Shown here one piece after another: positions 51,322 through 59,104 of a stretch of DNA of 64,000 nucleotides (its first letter is position 1; each line of letters opens with the position of its first letter). The DNA comes from an uncultured Eubacterium sp. GTDB lineage: Bacteria > Bacillota > Clostridia > Lachnospirales > Lachnospiraceae. Below the pieces are notes generated by a model. It had not been told where the DNA came from. It did not search any database and saw nothing but the letters and a program-made list of their open reading frames with translations. The position numbers were made by a program, and so were the translations under genes. The DNA is taken from positions 1 to 64,000 of the forward strand of contig CAKRDZ010000012.1 in assembly GCA_934316845.1 (NCBI GenBank). The letters run 5' to 3'.

Positions 51322-52953
51322 ATGAGACAGATTTTAATTGGCGGTGCATGGCCATATGCAAATGGCTCACTGCACATAGGACATATTGCAGGACTATTAC
51401 CGGGAGACGTATTGGCAAGATACCATCGGGCAATCGGAGACAACGTATATTTTGTGTCGGGAAGTGATTGTCATGGCACGCCTGTAGCGCTCCGGGCAAA
51501 ACAGGAAAATAAGACACCACAGGAGGTGAGCGACTTTTATCACAGGGAATTTACAGAGTGCTTTGAACGGCTGGGATTTAGTTATGATGTCTATACCAAA
51601 ACCTCTGCAAAGGAGCATAAAGATTTTGTGAGAGAATTTCATAAAAAATTGTACGAAAGTCCCTATGTCTATGAAAAAGAGGTTCCACAGGCTTATTGTA
51701 AAAGCTGTAAAACTTTTCTGGCAGACCGTTTTGTATTGGGAAAATGTCCAAAATGCGGAAGTGATACGAGAGGCGATCAATGCGATTGCTGCGGCACCGT
51801 TTTAGAGCCGGAAACACTTATCGAACCAACGTGTGCTGTATGTGGAAAACCAATTGGTTTCAAGAATTCGACTCACTTATACATTGCTATTTCCAAACTC
51901 CGGTCAGAGTTAGAAACACTGGTTGAAACTCATCCTAACTGGCGAAAAAATGCAATTGCATTTACAAAGCGATATATCAGCGAAGGATTAAGAGACCGGG
52001 CATTAACCCGCGATCTGAAATGGGGAATCCGTGTACCGAAAGAAGGATATGAAAACAAAACCATTTATATATGGGCAGAAAATGTATTAGGGTATCTATC
52101 CGCGAGCAGAGTGGCTGCCGGAAAGGACGTAAACGCTTTTTCTGCGTTGTGGCAGGGAAAAGATGTGAAGCATTATTATGTACACGGAAAGGATAATATT
52201 CCATTTCATACGATCATACTACCGGCACTTTTACTCGGCAATGGAGCGGGTTGGCATTTACCTGATCAAATCGTATCCAGTGAATATCTGACTTTGGAGG
52301 GCAGGAAAATTTCTACAAGCCAAAATTACGCAATATGGGTAAAAGATTTACTGGATCATTACGAAGCGGATTCCATTCGATACTTTTTTATTGCAAACGG
52401 ACCGGAGAAAAAAGATGCCGATTTCTCATGGAGAGAATATGTCCGCAAACATAATGGCGAATTGCTTGGCGCATATGGAAATTTTGTAAACAGAACCTTG
52501 GCGTTTATTCAAAAATATTGTGATGGCATCGTTCCGCAGGGAAGTAATAATGCTGAATGGAATCAACAAATAGATCAACTGTATACCACGGCAGGAAAAC
52601 TTATTGAAAATGGACATTTCAAAGATGCGATAACCGAAATCTTTGATTTTATCAGAAAGGCAAACAAGTATTTTGATACGGAGCAGCCTTGGATCACGCG
52701 AAATACCGATCAAAATGCCTGTGATAATACCCTTTATCAATGTGTGCAGATTATAGCAAATTTAGCTGTTTTGCTTGCGCCTTTTTTACCTTTTTCTTCG
52801 GAAAAAGTATTAAACGGGCTGAGTTTAAATAATACGTGGGAAAGACAGCATGTGGAAAGCGGCTATTCGCTTCCGGAAATTGGAATATTATTCCAACGAA
52901 TTGATAAAAAGGTAATTGAAGAAGAAACCGAAAAATTAGAAGCTATTCTATAG
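51322..52953 (+). CDS. metG: methionyl-tRNA synthetase, E. coli-like zinc type, without C-terminal tRNA-binding domain
   Basis: A 543-residue class I synthetase. The HIGH motif is in PYANGSLHIGHIAG. The connective insertion has four cysteine pairs (CKSCK, CPKCG, CDCCG, CAVCG), the double-knuckle form of E. coli-like enzymes. The KMSKS loop is EGRKISTSQ. The anticodon-binding helical domain ends the protein, and the EMAP-like dimerisation domain is absent. By eye the gene is AT-richer than its neighbours. It may be a second, acquired synthetase, but the rest of the genome is needed to know. Confidence 0.92.
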   Translation: MRQILIGGAWPYANGSLHIGHIAGLLPGDVLARYHRAIGDNVYFVSGSDCHGTPVALRAKQENKTPQEVSDFYHREFTECFERLGFSYDVYTKTSAKEHKDFVREFHKKLYESPYVYEKEVPQAYCKSCKTFLADRFVLGKCPKCGSDTRGDQCDCCGTVLEPETLIEPTCAVCGKPIGFKNSTHLYIAISKLRSELETLVETHPNWRKNAIAFTKRYISEGLRDRALTRDLKWGIRVPKEGYENKTIYIWAENVLGYLSASRVAAGKDVNAFSALWQGKDVKHYYVHGKDNIPFHTIILPALLLGNGAGWHLPDQIVSSEYLTLEGRKISTSQNYAIWVKDLLDHYEADSIRYFFIANGPEKKDADFSWREYVRKHNGELLGAYGNFVNRTLAFIQKYCDGIVPQGSNNAEWNQQIDQLYTTAGKLIENGHFKDAITEIFDFIRKANKYFDTEQPWITRNTDQNACDNTLYQCVQIIANLAVLLAPFLPFSSEKVLNGLSLNNTWERQHVESGYSLPEIGILFQRIDKKVIEEETEKLEAIL

Positions 52954-52970
52954 TAAAAAAAATGCATGAA

Positions 52971-52997
52971 AAAGGGGGGCGGTCTTCTGCCCCCTTT
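52971..52997. terminator. terminator between metG and the ART-fold gene pair
   Basis: AAAGGGGGGC and GCCCCCTTT form a GC-rich stem. The better T tract is on the minus strand, directly after the stop of the gene pair. Confidence 0.7.
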
Positions 52998-52999
52998 CC

Positions 53000-53470
53000 T
53001 TAAAAGCCGCCATTTTGATATGCTCTGGCAATGACATACGATGGTTCATAGAATGCACTGCAATTGTAATTATCAATAACTTCACAAAGTTCGTCATTAT
53101 AAACCCGAATAATCGCCTCAACATAATCTTCTTTGGAAGACATCGTATCTCTTACCAGTCTCTGATATACTGCCCCCATATCCAGTGCAGAGGGAATAAT
53201 TTCTGCGAGTTCTCTATCAACTGCTGTAATATCAAAGTTCCCTTCCTTTAAGTCATATTCCTTAATCCAATCATTTTCAACTTGAAGTGGATTTTCGCAA
53301 TGCAATACATTGGCACAACTCAGCAAATGATATAATTCCTCTTTTCCAATTGCATTTACAACATACTTATTTTTCTGCTTAATATGCCGTGCCACTCTTT
53401 CAATCATATAGCAGATAAAATAAACATCATCTAACTGTATCTCTTCCTCCGGAAAATACTTATTTTTCAT
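53000..53470 (-). CDS. putative antitoxin-like partner of the DUF3990 protein
   Basis: A 156-residue soluble acidic protein. The N-terminal 60 residues (YFICYMIERVARHIKQKNKY, GKEELYHLL) resemble the short DUF3791 proteins often encoded beside DUF3990 genes. The C-terminal half (GAVYQRLVRDT, AIIRVYNDELCEVIDNYNCS, PSYVIARAYQNGG) is an extra region I do not recognise. It overlaps the ART-fold gene by 4 bp and comes second. A role in neutralising that protein is inferred from arrangement only. Confidence 0.6.
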   Translation of the reverse strand: MKNKYFPEEEIQLDDVYFICYMIERVARHIKQKNKYVVNAIGKEELYHLLSCANVLHCENPLQVENDWIKEYDLKEGNFDITAVDRELAEIIPSALDMGAVYQRLVRDTMSSKEDYVEAIIRVYNDELCEVIDNYNCSAFYEPSYVIARAYQNGGF

Positions 53471-53925
53471 AGTGTATCACTTCCTTCAAATGTCAATGTT
53501 TTCAATGCCTCTTCGGTGCAGAACACAATCTGATGCGTAGGATAATTGAACTTTGCAATTTCCCAAAACGCTTTTCGTGGAATTCTTCCATCTATAAAAG
53601 CTTCCACAAAATTCCAAATCTGATCGTCTGCCATCGGTCCCTCAATAATATCATAATCATGTTCTATACCTCTGCGGCAATTCACAACAAACTCCAGCCA
53701 TTCATCTGTCATCTCTTCGAATTTTAATACTTTTAACCCAGAATCCTGCACATACTTATAGTGATTAATAACTGAATTTCCTTTTTTTGTCATCGCCCAC
53801 CGTTTCGCCTGTTTAAGCAAATTTGTACAATAAAAACCATATCCGAAATCTTTATAAAAACCATTCTGGAGCACCCGTGGAACCGGTACTTCTACGTTAC
53901 TTCCATGGTATACAATATTCTGCAT
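53467..53925 (-). CDS. DUF3990 protein, ADP-ribosyltransferase-like fold (putative toxin)
   Basis: A 152-residue protein of the DUF3990 type. The opening IVYHGSNVEVPVPRV, the central DFGYGFYCTNLLKQAKRWA and the closing QIVFCTEEALKTLTF follow the pattern of small ART-like domains, where the early His and the GFY..T strand shape the NAD site. I cannot assign a catalytic glutamate with certainty. It has its own promoter and a GGGGG ribosome site, and heads a two-gene unit. A toxin-antitoxin or defence role is inferred, not shown. Confidence 0.7.
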   Translation of the reverse strand: MQNIVYHGSNVEVPVPRVLQNGFYKDFGYGFYCTNLLKQAKRWAMTKKGNSVINHYKYVQDSGLKVLKFEEMTDEWLEFVVNCRRGIEHDYDIIEGPMADDQIWNFVEAFIDGRIPRKAFWEIAKFNYPTHQIVFCTEEALKTLTFEGSDTL

Positions 53926-53952
53926 AGAATTCCCCCTGATATTTTTAGTAGT

Positions 53953-53981
53953 ATTGTAACATTATTTTATAGAAATTTCAA
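53953..53981 (-). promoter_or_regulatory. promoter of the DUF3990 gene pair
   Basis: On the minus strand TTGAAA (53976-53981), 17 bp, TACAAT (53953-53958), about 30 bp before the start. Confidence 0.6.
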
Positions 53982-53992
53982 ATTATATTATT

Positions 53993-54088
53993 CCACACTC
54001 CTGCGGATTATCGTCGGAGAACTTCCGGCTGACAACCGCGATGGAGGAATGGGAAAAGGCGGCGCAGGCGCTGGAAGAATTGGAGTAA
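53993..54088 (+). pseudogene. internally deleted ABC-F gene remnant
   Basis: Bases 53993-54043 match 49069-49119 of the ABC-F gene (reading TLLRIIVGELPAD, after the first Walker A). Bases 54038-54088 match its last 51 bases, 50826-50876 (the EEWEKAAQALEELE end and the stop). The join falls on the shared hexamer GCGATG (49114-49119 and 50826-50831), removing about 1.7 kb and putting the 3' part out of frame. The few base differences show it is a diverged copy. It is non-coding now. Confidence 0.85.
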
Positions 54089-54094
54089 GACAAG

Positions 54095-54146
54095 AAATCC
54101 CCCAGGTAAAAAGCGGACAAGCTTCACCCGGGGGATTTGTTTTTTG
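54095..54146 (+). terminator. terminator after the ABC-F remnant
   Basis: AAATCCCCCAGGT and ACCCGGGGGATTT form a 13-bp near-perfect stem followed by GTTTTTTG. The intact ABC-F gene has no such terminator, so this is probably the ancestral end of an ABC-F transcript. Confidence 0.8.
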
Positions 54147-54149
54147 TTT

Positions 54150-57100
54150 CTATTTTGTCACTTTTATCTTTATCTTATTCATTACACCATTTTGTGCAAC
54201 AACATACACTGTCGCTTTTCCCGCTTTTTTTGTCGTAATCTTTCCTTCTTTAGATACAGACAAAACCTCTGGATTCGACACGACGTAGCGTATCTTATCG
54301 ATATGCCATTTGCATTTTTTTCCACTCGGAAGGACTACCTTTGCTTTAATTTTACTTGTCTCACCGAGTTTCTGCATACGTTTTTTCTTTCCCGTAATAC
54401 GCACTTTCAATGGATTGGCATATTTTTTGCTTCCCTTAGTTAAAGCATGAAGCTGCAAAGAACGTCCATATGCTGTTTTTTTACCATTTACAATACGATA
54501 TGCCTGAATTTCATACTTATACCAGGTGTCTTCTTTCAGTTTTTTATTGATAAATGAAGTTTTTCCTGCTGAAGTAATCGTACAAACAAGTTTCAAATTG
54601 CGGATATCTTCTCCCTCGCTGCATCGGGAAGCATAGATAAAATAACCATCGGCCCCTTTCACTTTGGTCCATCTTAGTTTCTGCCAAACGTTCTTTGATA
54701 TCACCGGCTGAATCAAATCCATCATTACAGGCAGTACTTCGTTTTTCACAGATGGGCTTATCGTTGTCTGTCCCGGTACCAGTGACACTGTTACCGGTCC
54801 CGATGTTTCTGTCGGAGCCACCGTTGGCAATGCTGTTGGTGATGCCGTCGGTGATGCCGTCGGCGATGCTGTTGGTGATGCCGTTGGTGATGCCGTTGGC
54901 GATGCCGTTGGTGATGCCGTCGGCGATGCCGTTGGTGATGCCGTCGGCGATGCCGTTGGTGATGCCGTCGGCGATGCCGTTGGTGATGCCGTCGGTGATG
55001 CCGTTGGCGATGCCGTCGGTGATGCCGTTGGCGATGCCGTCGGCGATGTCGTCGGTGATGCCGTTGGCGATGCCGTCGGTGATGCCGTCGGTGATGCCGT
55101 CGGCGATGTCGTCGGTGATGCCGTTGGCGATGCCGTCGGCTGTGGAGACAATTTAGGAATCACCATACTTTCTTTGGTAACTTCTTTCGTTCCCTGGGCA
55201 TCCTCAAAATATTTTCCACAGTCTTTACATTCATAGTATTCTTTATTTCCTTCTGCCTTTTCCGTCGCTGCCACTGCTTCAATCTTATCCAGATTGTGCG
55301 TGCATACAAGGCGCTCTACCACAATCTCTACCGTTGTATTTTCATAGTTTTCTTTATCCGCTCCTACATACTCTGCGGATACTGTTATACCTCCTGTCTC
55401 CGGTATGGTCTTTCCAATGAATTCTTCCTTTATTTCCCAATCACTGTCATTTTTTAACATATCCTTTGTGATCGTCTTTTGTGAAAATGATACAGAAAGA
55501 TTCTGTGCCGGTGTCTGCATTGGTTTTGCTGCTTTGAATATGGTATATTCCTTGGTCACCTGAGCATCTTCTATCTTCATAACAGCGGTGATCGTCCCTG
55601 CCGACTTAAGATCAGTCGTTGCTTTTCCATCTCGCAGGTATGTGATTTTACATTTTTTCAACCCTTCATACTGTCCCCAGGTATCTGCATAATCCTCTAC
55701 TGCCGGATGGTCTTTTTTATCATATTGCGCATTTTCTGCCGTAAGCATCACATTCGTCTGATGCACCGGATTCATTTGACATGTTGCAACAATTCTATCC
55801 CCATCCGTCGTATAATCAAAAGAATGGGTCAATTTACTATTCGGTGTATTGGTATATACTTTTTCGCACATATCATACCCATCATATACCGTATTTGCTG
55901 CATTCTTTTTTAACGTCGGATAGGTATCTGCCTTTTCTCCAAAAAGGTTCTGATACCACGCCTGCGTTCCATCGGATATTTCATTATTTAAGTGATAACA
56001 AACCTCTCCCGATTTCATTCTCTCTTTGGTTCTTCCGATGCCGGCACGTATATCAGATTCTTGCTTTTCTTCATCCACGTCGGAGTCATAATAACAATTT
56101 ACAACCGTTCCAAAGTTTGCAGCAAGCGGGAAAATAATCTCATCTTGACTCGCACCTTCCAAAATCTGTGTTGTATCAAATTCATTGTCCACTGCCAGAC
56201 AGTTTTTTATCTCTCCCATATTCACACCGGTTACCGTCCCCACCGGATCATACTCATAAATTCCACCACTGCTTCTTTTTATCGAAATCGAACTTCCATC
56301 CACCTCGCAATTCTCAATCACTCCACGGTTAACACCACAGACTGCTCCCACGGACCCTTCGTTTTTATAATTTCCACCCGGCAGCAAAACATTCTCAAGA
56401 CAAAGATTTCGAATCGTCCCTTTCAATGTACGACAGATGGCACCGGTCGTTATTTCACCCCCCTGCATATTTTTGATGGAATGTCCTTTTCCATCAAAGA
56501 TTCCTATATAATTTTCAACATCTGCACTTAACCCGGCACCTTCCATATCAATATCTGCCTCCAATCCGGCATTGATACGATCATCTGCATTTGCCATCAT
56601 AGAAAAGCGATTCAATTCTTCTTTATCGGATATCCGCACATAGTCTACCCCTTTTTCTGTAACAACATCCAGGCTTTCCAGTGTCATATCCTGTATCACA
56701 CGGCTTCCTCCATAATAACAGCAGCCAAAAGCCCCCCACTCATCCGGCGGATCCAAATATATTTTACCGGCCGGCAGCGTACTCATCGACTTGGTAACTC
56801 CGTCAATTGTCACATTGTACTCGCGGACAGATGATGTCATCGTAACTTTCATATCCGAGCTAACCACTGTATCTTCGTTAAATTGCGCACCATCTTCCGT
56901 CTGATATGTATAAGTATATTGATCATCATCAAACAATTTTCCAAATTTTGTGTTTTTTTCTACTTTTACCGTACAATATGCATTTTTATTGCCGGCAAGA
57001 GCAAATTGAACTGTACACAATACCGGACTGGTTTGTTTTTTCAATTGCGATGTACCGTCATCCCATTTATAAAGATAGGATTCACCGTTAATTTCAATGA

Positions 57101-58181
57101 CGTTACTTCCCTTTCGCAGATAGGCTTCTAACTTTCCCTCTTCTGACGTTTCTAATGTACTTGCCGGATATCCGTTAACAGCAGTTACTTTCTGATTCAC
57201 CGGCAAATCAGAAACCGTCATTTTTTGCAATACATAGCCATTTCTATCCTCCAGCTGACCAATACCTGTCAATCCAAACAATCGTGCCGTTCCCATCTTT
57301 GCTGTATCTGTCGATGCAAGATAATCAGACGTTATATCTCCATCCAAAAACCGGTAAACACCTTTATCATTTAGGTTAGCCTGACCACATATGATGGACC
57401 CTCCCATCATATACCATTGTGCCAAATTGTTTATCTTTGCCCCTTCTGCTTTTACCGTTCCGGATTTCATGATAAAACTTCCTCCGGTATTATCATGAGA
57501 ACCACCTCCATGCATCAAATAGCCTGCATTATTTAATTGCAAAAAAGAATTTGGTGCATCAGCATCTTCACTGATTGTCAACTGTCCATACAATTTAAAA
57601 ATCATTGAAGTATTTATGCACCCTTGTGTTTCGTCTAATTTTGCCATACTAACCGTATTTTTCCCTTTAAGATATAAGTTCGCCGTCCCCATGATTTCCA
57701 TAAACGGAAACAATTGATCCCTCTCATCAGACGATGCGCAGTTTCGAATATCAAGATCATACAAATCATCATTTTTGATCGTTACATTGTCTAAGATCAC
57801 ATTGGCCTTTACTCCATCTGCTACTGTAATATGTACATCAATATAAGCACCATTGATCTCATTGTTTCCTGTGATTGTATAAGTGCCGTCTTCCGTGATA
57901 TTAATCTCTATGATTGTTACATCATGCTTCGTCCCTCCATAACTCGTAATGGTCTTTTCGACAAATAATTTCGGATCATCAAGATTATATGTTACATTCT
58001 TTGCTGACAAAACACTTGCTTCCTGTGCATAGGCATTGGTCGGCGGAATCACTGGGATTCCTGTCAGTACTGTCGCCGAAAGTGTCCCTATGCAAACGAC
58101 TTTGGTCCATTTTTGTTTTAAATTTTTTCTAATCTTTTTCCCCTGCAACTGATTGTTATTATAAAAAAACTGTTTACGCAT
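54150..58181 (-). CDS. giant secreted repeat protein with GLUG motifs, Ser/Pro/Thr stalk and BIG_2 domain
   Basis: A 1343-residue exported protein. The signal peptide (VVCIGTLSATVLTGIPVI) ends near AYAQEA. Residues about 60-300 resemble the carbohydrate-binding domain of Cthe_2159-like proteins (ITEDGTYTITGNNEINGAY, VILDNVTIKN). GLUG-like turns follow (VGAVCGVNRGVIENCEVDG, GVNMGEIKNC). A stalk of about 25 SPTA units (about 1030-1135), a Fn3-like domain (RWTKVKGADGYFIYAS) and a BIG_2 domain (NPEVLSVSKEGKITTKKAG) end it. No LPXTG is present. The start at 58181, with GGAGG six bases upstream, overlaps the GT8 gene by 8 bp. Probably an adhesin or glycan binder. Confidence 0.8.
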   Translation of the reverse strand: MRKQFFYNNNQLQGKKIRKNLKQKWTKVVCIGTLSATVLTGIPVIPPTNAYAQEASVLSAKNVTYNLDDPKLFVEKTITSYGGTKHDVTIIEINITEDGTYTITGNNEINGAYIDVHITVADGVKANVILDNVTIKNDDLYDLDIRNCASSDERDQLFPFMEIMGTANLYLKGKNTVSMAKLDETQGCINTSMIFKLYGQLTISEDADAPNSFLQLNNAGYLMHGGGSHDNTGGSFIMKSGTVKAEGAKINNLAQWYMMGGSIICGQANLNDKGVYRFLDGDITSDYLASTDTAKMGTARLFGLTGIGQLEDRNGYVLQKMTVSDLPVNQKVTAVNGYPASTLETSEEGKLEAYLRKGSNVIEINGESYLYKWDDGTSQLKKQTSPVLCTVQFALAGNKNAYCTVKVEKNTKFGKLFDDDQYTYTYQTEDGAQFNEDTVVSSDMKVTMTSSVREYNVTIDGVTKSMSTLPAGKIYLDPPDEWGAFGCCYYGGSRVIQDMTLESLDVVTEKGVDYVRISDKEELNRFSMMANADDRINAGLEADIDMEGAGLSADVENYIGIFDGKGHSIKNMQGGEITTGAICRTLKGTIRNLCLENVLLPGGNYKNEGSVGAVCGVNRGVIENCEVDGSSISIKRSSGGIYEYDPVGTVTGVNMGEIKNCLAVDNEFDTTQILEGASQDEIIFPLAANFGTVVNCYYDSDVDEEKQESDIRAGIGRTKERMKSGEVCYHLNNEISDGTQAWYQNLFGEKADTYPTLKKNAANTVYDGYDMCEKVYTNTPNSKLTHSFDYTTDGDRIVATCQMNPVHQTNVMLTAENAQYDKKDHPAVEDYADTWGQYEGLKKCKITYLRDGKATTDLKSAGTITAVMKIEDAQVTKEYTIFKAAKPMQTPAQNLSVSFSQKTITKDMLKNDSDWEIKEEFIGKTIPETGGITVSAEYVGADKENYENTTVEIVVERLVCTHNLDKIEAVAATEKAEGNKEYYECKDCGKYFEDAQGTKEVTKESMVIPKLSPQPTASPTASPTTSPTASPTASPTASPTASPTTSPTASPTASPTASPTASPTASPTASPTASPTASPTASPTASPTASPTASPTASPTASPTASPTASPTASPTALPTVAPTETSGPVTVSLVPGQTTISPSVKNEVLPVMMDLIQPVISKNVWQKLRWTKVKGADGYFIYASRCSEGEDIRNLKLVCTITSAGKTSFINKKLKEDTWYKYEIQAYRIVNGKKTAYGRSLQLHALTKGSKKYANPLKVRITGKKKRMQKLGETSKIKAKVVLPSGKKCKWHIDKIRYVVSNPEVLSVSKEGKITTKKAGKATVYVVAQNGVMNKIKIKVTK
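54829..55145. repeat. 12-bp tandem repeat array in the stalk
   Basis: About 25 copies of GGTGATGCCGTC and close variants (GGCGATGCCGTT), encoding Ser-Pro-Thr-Ala on the minus strand. Because the unit is 12 bp, gain or loss of copies keeps the frame and only changes stalk length. Confidence 0.92.
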
Positions 58182-59070
58182 ATACTGCCTCCATTTCATT
58201 TCGATATTTCCAATATCTGTCTCCTAAAACTTTTGTTTCCGTATTCCATGGTTTTTCCGCACTCGTATAATGGATGATACATGGTTTTTCCCGGTAAAGA
58301 TCTTCATATAATTTTCGGTTATTCACATTTTCTTTTGCTATCTGTTCCGGAATATATGTCATATAATTCCATCTACAGTCCATCACTTTTACTCTTCCAT
58401 CAAATAAAATATTTAACACATCTTGATCGTTATATTTATAATTATGACGATGAAGAATTTCAAACACCTGTTCCTGATTGATTCTTTGTCTGGTCTTTTT
58501 CAGATCTATCACAAGCACACCGGCATTAAAATAATTCTCAGGCACTTGCATGCCAAGAGCTTCCGTCCGATAATTGTCAACATTGTAAGGATATCCCTCC
58601 AGAAAAATTGGACTCTTCGTCTTCGATAAAAGCCGAAAATCTTCTGATCGAACGGCTGCCACCTCGCAGTTTCCCAGTTCAATATCATACAATTTGCTGA
58701 TATCTCCCTCTACAATAAGATCACAATCCAGATAAAGTATCTTATCATACTTGGCAAACATTTCTCCGAAAAGAAATAAACGATAGTTTGTTTCAATCGA
58801 ATAATAAACTCCGACATCGTATTCTACTTTCTTTTCACATTGTGCCATCGAAATAAATCGAATGGATACATTTCCTTCTTTTTCCATATTTTTTATTTTT
58901 TCCTGCTGCTCTCTGCAGATATCCTTATGCAGGATAATTATATCATACATTCGCTTTGTATCACAGTTTTTCAACAGCGAGTAAAGAACTGTTGCCAGAT
59001 GCGGAGCATATTTTTCATTGCTGGCAAAGCAAAGATTTACAGATTGATATGCTGGTTCAATTATTTTCAT
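58174..59070 (-). CDS. glycosyltransferase family 8 protein
   Basis: A 298-residue retaining transferase. The N-terminal Rossmann-like part begins VNLCFASNEKYAPHLATVLYSLL. The metal-binding DxD is in ILYLDCDLIVEGDISKLY. Other family marks are YFNAGVLVIDLKKTR, YNDQDVLNILF and CIIHYTSAEKPWN. There is no signal peptide or membrane helix. It lies 34 bp after one giant stalk protein gene and overlaps the next by 8 bp, so its substrate may be the stalks or a surface polymer. That is inference. Confidence 0.9.
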   Translation of the reverse strand: MKIIEPAYQSVNLCFASNEKYAPHLATVLYSLLKNCDTKRMYDIIILHKDICREQQEKIKNMEKEGNVSIRFISMAQCEKKVEYDVGVYYSIETNYRLFLFGEMFAKYDKILYLDCDLIVEGDISKLYDIELGNCEVAAVRSEDFRLLSKTKSPIFLEGYPYNVDNYRTEALGMQVPENYFNAGVLVIDLKKTRQRINQEQVFEILHRHNYKYNDQDVLNILFDGRVKVMDCRWNYMTYIPEQIAKENVNNRKLYEDLYREKPCIIHYTSAEKPWNTETKVLGDRYWKYRNEMEAVYA

Positions 59071-59104
59071 ATATTTCTTTCCTTTTTTATTATACTTATT
59101 TCCT

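Noticed and set aside
53905..54288. 127-codon plus-strand frame containing IIVGELPAD
   Set aside because: The similarity is the deleted ABC-F remnant in transit. The frame runs into the convergent gene and is not a functional protein.
54829..55145. Possible CRISPR array
   Set aside because: The 12-bp units are contiguous, have no spacers and lie in frame within a coding sequence.
54695..55156. 153-codon plus-strand frame with Met-Pro repeats
   Set aside because: It is the antisense reading of the 12-bp stalk array.
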